Below, one piece after another: positions 60,668-64,000 of a stretch of DNA of 64,000 nt. A model generated the notes under the pieces. That model worked only from the letters and a program-made list of their open reading frames with translations. It made no database searches and had not been told where the DNA came from. The stretch is taken from NCBI RefSeq assembly GCF_022458745.1, contig NZ_JAJJJF010000001.1, positions 434,001 to 498,000 of the forward strand, in the 5' to 3' direction. The position numbers were made by a program, and so were the translations under genes. This DNA comes from Bacillus piscicola. Lineage in GTDB: Bacteria; Bacillota; Bacilli; Bacillales; Marinococcaceae. Position 1 is the stretch's first letter; each line of letters opens with the position of its first letter.

Positions 60668-61678
60668 GTGTCAAAACGAAAGATCTATGACCATTACGGG
60701 TTGTACGTGGAACAATTTTTTCAAGCGGGACGCTATTTAGGATTTTATACGAAGGACCACATTTTTTTACTAGTGCCGGACCAATCTGCTAGTCAGGATG
60801 ATTGGGAAACAAAATGGAACTGGGCCCAGCAGTTGATGCGGCTGGGTGATAAATCAACAGCATTGTATATTCCACCGCTGTCCGGCCAGCGTGCGGTACC
60901 TATTGATGGGGAAAATCAGTTACTGTTTCAGGTACCCCACATGTTCGCACAAAAACGACTAGAAGACGGCGAGGAACTACAAGCGTTTCACCAGCTGTCC
61001 ACTCGTTTATTTACAGAAACGACCTCTCACTTTTTCACTGACAGATGGTGCGACTGGTGGGGGAAAAGAATAGACCAGCTTGAAAACTGGTTTTGGAACG
61101 TTCGGAAGAAAACGACGTATACCCGGGTCGACCGTTTTTTTCTCCAGACATTTCCGTATTACATCGGAAGAGCTGAAAATGCCATACAGTATGTAAAAGA
61201 AACAGCGTCTCTCATGCCATCGTTTGCCAAAGGTTCTCTTTGTCACTTTTGCTATACACCCTTTTCCTGGGTGACGGTAGGGGAAGGGATTAATCCTGTT
61301 AAACTACCTGTGGATTGGTTGTATGACCATCCTGCTCGTGATATAGCAGAATGGGTGAGATATGCGTTTGAAGAGGAGTATGACCACCAACAGATTAGTA
61401 CATTTATTGATCAATATACGAAAACGTCACGATTAAGCCGTTTAGATCGACAACTCATTTTTGGAAGGTTGTTATTTCCTTATTATTATATCGAACAGCT
61501 GGAAAGGCTGTATTTACAAGAAACAATACCAGAACGGGAAACGGCAGAACGGGAGTTGCGCCGTTTATGGGATAGAGAAGCTGCTCACCTTGACCAGCTC
61601 GCACAGTTTCTAAAAACGGAAGTGTCAAGGTGGGAAACGGAACCGAAATGGCTGCTTCAACAGAAAAATTTCGCATAA
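60668..61678 (+). CDS. yutH: Spore coat-type protein YutH
   Basis: This 336-residue protein fits the YutH family, a kinase-like spore protein related to CotS. Markers include KIYDHYGLYVEQFFQAGRYL, PHMFAQKRLEDGEELQAFH and SLCHFCYTPFSWVTVGEGIN. The kinase signature residues seem largely degenerated, so phosphotransferase activity is doubtful. The start GTG 60668 has the best spacing from GGGAGGG; TTG 60662 is too near. It is expected to be made in the mother cell and to be part of the coat. Confidence 0.82.
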   Translation: MSKRKIYDHYGLYVEQFFQAGRYLGFYTKDHIFLLVPDQSASQDDWETKWNWAQQLMRLGDKSTALYIPPLSGQRAVPIDGENQLLFQVPHMFAQKRLEDGEELQAFHQLSTRLFTETTSHFFTDRWCDWWGKRIDQLENWFWNVRKKTTYTRVDRFFLQTFPYYIGRAENAIQYVKETASLMPSFAKGSLCHFCYTPFSWVTVGEGINPVKLPVDWLYDHPARDIAEWVRYAFEEEYDHQQISTFIDQYTKTSRLSRLDRQLIFGRLLFPYYYIEQLERLYLQETIPERETAERELRRLWDREAAHLDQLAQFLKTEVSRWETEPKWLLQQKNFA

Positions 61679-61685
61679 ATATTTC

Positions 61686-61714
61686 TTGTAATCATCATGA
61701 CTGAATTATATAAT
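61686..61714 (+). promoter_or_regulatory. hom promoter P1
   Basis: TTGTAA and a perfect TATAAT are 17 bases apart, which would give a leader of about 125 bases before hom. Confidence 0.6.
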
Positions 61715-61770
61715 GTCCTTTATGGGGAGACAAATGTTTCGTGGGTGAAAACAACCCCGCGTTTATCCAA

Positions 61771-61800
61771 TTGACATAGAAGTTGTTTCTATGACATGAT
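61771..61800 (+). promoter_or_regulatory. hom promoter P2 candidate
   Basis: A perfect TTGACA is followed 18 bases later by CATGAT with an extended -10 (TGACATGAT). It is 45 bases before the hom ATG. Confidence 0.5.
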
Positions 61801-61844
61801 GTGTAACAAAGAACGTTCGGAATAGCAGCAAGGAGTGGAGAAAT

Positions 61845-63146
61845 ATGGAACGAAGCGTTGTTGTTGGAATTCTTGGATTGGGAACTGTCGGATCTGGTGT
61901 CATTCAGATCGTAAATGATCATCAGCAGGAACTTATGCATCAAGTGGGCCGTCCTATTTCAATTGGGAAAGTGCTTGTGAAGGATAAGGAAAAACCTCGT
62001 ACAGTGTTGATTGATAAAGAAAAGTTGACAGAAGAGCCTGCAGATATTCTGCACAACCCAGACATTGACGTAGTAATCGAAGTGATGGGTGGGGTCCAAG
62101 AAGCGCGCGATTACATTCTGCAAGCATTAAAGAATAAAAAGCATGTCGTTACAGCTAACAAAGATTTGATGGCACTGTACGGTGCGGAATTGCTGAAGGT
62201 TGCAGCGGATAACAGCTGTGACTTATTTTTTGAAGCGAGTGTAGCGGGAGGAATCCCTATTATTCGCGGATTGACGGAGGGGCTGGCATCTGACCGCATT
62301 ACCCAAATGATGGGTATTGTTAATGGCACGACTAATTATATTTTGACGAAGATGGATCAGGAAGGCCGTGACTATGCGGAAGTATTAAAGGAAGCCCAAG
62401 AGCTTGGATTTGCAGAAAGTGACCCAACGTCTGACGTGGAAGGACTTGATGCGGCTCGGAAAATGGCTATTCTCGCTACATTAGGTTTTTCAACAGATGT
62501 GGCGTTGGAAGACGTTGTCGTAAGAGGAATTACTACTGTAACCACGGAAGACATGGAATACTGTCGTCAACTCGGTTATGTGCTGAAACTGATCGGTCTT
62601 GCGAAACGTCAGGAAGGCAGAATTGAAATTACTGTTCAGCCAATGCTGCTTCCTGACAATCATCCTCTCGCTTCAGTGGATAATGAATATAATGCTGTGT
62701 ATGTGTACGGAGAAGCGATCGGAGAAACAATGTTCTACGGACCTGGGGCCGGCTCATTGCCGACAGCAACAGCAATTGTTTCAGATCTTATCACGGTTGT
62801 GAAGAATTTAGTACTCGGAGTAAATGGGCGATCGATTTCCACCCCTTTATTTGCAAAAGAATTAAAGTCAGATGAAGAAGTAGAAGCAAAGTATTTCCTG
62901 CGTTTACACGTTAAAGATGAAACAGGAACATTTAAGGCGTTGACATCGTTGTTTGCACAAGAGGATGTTAGTTTTGAGAAACTTTTGCAATGGCCGTTAG
63001 AGGAAGAACAGCCGGCTGCCGAGGTAGTTATTATCACTCATACAACAAGCAGAGCAGTTTACGAACGGATTTACAATGCATTAGAAAATATGGACGTTGT
63101 CATTGACATCAAGAGCACGTACCGTGTCGAGGGAGGACATCAGTGA
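61845..63146 (+). CDS. hom: Homoserine dehydrogenase
   Basis: The enzyme reduces aspartate semialdehyde to homoserine, the branch point to threonine and methionine. The 433-residue product has an N-terminal NAD(P)-binding [12 protein letters not shown], the catalytic domain with [17 protein letters not shown] and NGTTNYIL, the [15 protein letters not shown] segment, and a C-terminal ACT domain (about residues 350-430) for feedback control by threonine. The stop overlaps the thrC ATG by one base (TGATG). Two promoter candidates lie upstream. Confidence 0.96.
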   Translation: MERSVVVGILGLGTVGSGVIQIVNDHQQELMHQVGRPISIGKVLVKDKEKPRTVLIDKEKLTEEPADILHNPDIDVVIEVMGGVQEARDYILQALKNKKHVVTANKDLMALYGAELLKVAADNSCDLFFEASVAGGIPIIRGLTEGLASDRITQMMGIVNGTTNYILTKMDQEGRDYAEVLKEAQELGFAESDPTSDVEGLDAARKMAILATLGFSTDVALEDVVVRGITTVTTEDMEYCRQLGYVLKLIGLAKRQEGRIEITVQPMLLPDNHPLASVDNEYNAVYVYGEAIGETMFYGPGAGSLPTATAIVSDLITVVKNLVLGVNGRSISTPLFAKELKSDEEVEAKYFLRLHVKDETGTFKALTSLFAQEDVSFEKLLQWPLEEEQPAAEVVIITHTTSRAVYERIYNALENMDVVIDIKSTYRVEGGHQ

Positions 63147-64000
63147 TGAGCAGCTGGAAAGGTTTGTTACATGCCTATAAAGACTATTTGCCAGTAAATG
63201 ACCAGACCCCGCTTTTAACGTTAAATGAAGGGAATACGCCTTTAATTCATTTGGAACGTTTATCAGAGGAATGGGGCGTTGATATCCACGTCAAAACAGA
63301 AGGTACGAATCCGACAGGATCATTTAAAGACCGCGGAATGGTTATGGCGGTGGCAAAGGCGAAAGAAGAAGGCAGTAAGGCGATCATTTGCGCTTCTACT
63401 GGTAACACTTCAGCAGCGGCCGCTGCATACGGTGCGAGAGCAGGTTTGCGTACTGTCGTCGTCATTCCTGAAGGGAAAATTGCGCTTGGCAAGCTTGCTC
63501 AGGCTGTTATGTACGGGGCCGAAGTGTTTGAAATTCAAGGAAACTTTGATAACGCCCTCGACATTGTGAGGTCCGTTAGTGAAAAAGAAAACATCACGCT
63601 CGTTAACTCGGTTAACCCCTACCGTATCGAAGGTCAAAAAACGTCAGCATTTGAGATTTGTGATGCATTAGGAGAGGCACCGGATATTTTGTCTATTCCA
63701 GTCGGGAATGCTGGTAATATTACTGCCTACTGGAAAGGCTTTAAGGAATACCATGAGAAAAAAAAGACAGGCCTTCCTGAGATGCATGGCTTCGAAGCAG
63801 AAGGTGCAGCCGCTATTGTACAGAATAAGATCATTGAAGCACCGGAGACAATCGCAACAGCAATCCGTATTGGGAATCCAGCGAGCTGGACGAAAGCAGT
63901 TGATGCTGCCAAGGAGTCAAATGGCCGTATTAATATGGTCACAGATGCGGAAATTCTGGAAGCCTATCAGCTGCTTGCCCAGAAAGAAGGAGTATTTGCG
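63146..64000 (+). CDS. thrC: Threonine synthase, 5' part
   Basis: This PLP enzyme converts O-phosphohomoserine to threonine. The frame is open from ATG 63146 to the window end, 285 codons without a stop. It contains the PLP-binding lysine in [11 protein letters not shown] near residue 61, the [19 protein letters not shown] segment and the phosphate-binding [11 protein letters not shown]. Its C-terminus lies beyond the window. It forms an operon with hom, and thrB would be expected next. Confidence 0.95.
   Translation, partial: MSSWKGLLHAYKDYLPVNDQTPLLTLNEGNTPLIHLERLSEEWGVDIHVKTEGTNPTGSFKDRGMVMAVAKAKEEGSKAIICASTGNTSAAAAAYGARAGLRTVVVIPEGKIALGKLAQAVMYGAEVFEIQGNFDNALDIVRSVSEKENITLVNSVNPYRIEGQKTSAFEICDALGEAPDILSIPVGNAGNITAYWKGFKEYHEKKKTGLPEMHGFEAEGAAAIVQNKIIEAPETIATAIRIGNPASWTKAVDAAKESNGRINMVTDAEILEAYQLLAQKEGVFA

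Overview
The window looks like chromosomal DNA from a moderately halophilic, endospore-forming member of the Bacillaceae (Halobacillus/Virgibacillus-like). The evidence is gene order shared with Bacillus subtilis in several blocks, spore genes (an alpha/beta SASP, two YunB-type proteins, YutC, YutH), an ectoine hydroxylase, acidic small proteins, and strong AGGAGG-type ribosome binding sites with frequent GTG and TTG starts. The genus is inferred from protein resemblance only.

Region by region: 1-8.1 kb carries a TPR protein end, trxB, yvcI-rapZ-yvcK-whiA-crh, clpP on the minus strand behind a CtsR operator, an amphi-Trp protein and rpoN. 8.2-14.5 kb is the lower glycolytic cluster gap-pgk-tpiA-gpmI-eno plus secG, with no cggR repressor gene in front of gap. 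14.6-20.4 kb has two carboxylesterase-type hydrolases, rnr, smpB and ssrA (tmRNA), with a minus-strand yunB paralogue between smpB and ssrA. 20.4-23.1 kb holds small sporulation-type genes, an MFS exporter and a thioredoxin-like gene interrupted by an in-frame UGA at the place of the catalytic cysteine. 23.1-27 kb is a Fur-controlled petrobactin-type iron uptake operon. ilvD follows on the minus strand.

28.8-32.4 kb is a compact Tat unit: a twin-arginine gluconate-2-dehydrogenase subunit 3-like protein, a GMC flavoprotein, and tatA-tatC. Then come ectD (minus) and the fatty-acid degradation operon fadN-fadA-fadE, a Spx/ArsC-fold protein and gcvH. A complete-looking IS200/IS605 element (tnpA, tnpB, end hairpins) sits at the end of the gcvH terminator. 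43.4-48.8 kb is the sufCDSUB iron-sulfur operon. 48.8-57.9 kb follows the yun block: yunF, yunD, yunC, thyA-dfrA, yunB, an NSS transporter with a tiny partner subunit, yunA (minus) and lipA. 57.9-64 kb has yutC (minus), yutD, a DUF3905-like gene (minus), yutE, yutF, yutH, hom and the 5' part of thrC.

Most of the window is ordinary core genome. The items most worth a second look are the UGA-interrupted thioredoxin-like gene with a hairpin downstream that fits loose bacterial SECIS rules, the Tat substrate/translocase unit, the hairpin cluster between yunC and thyA, the missing cggR, and the dfrA terminator that contains the yunB ribosome binding site.
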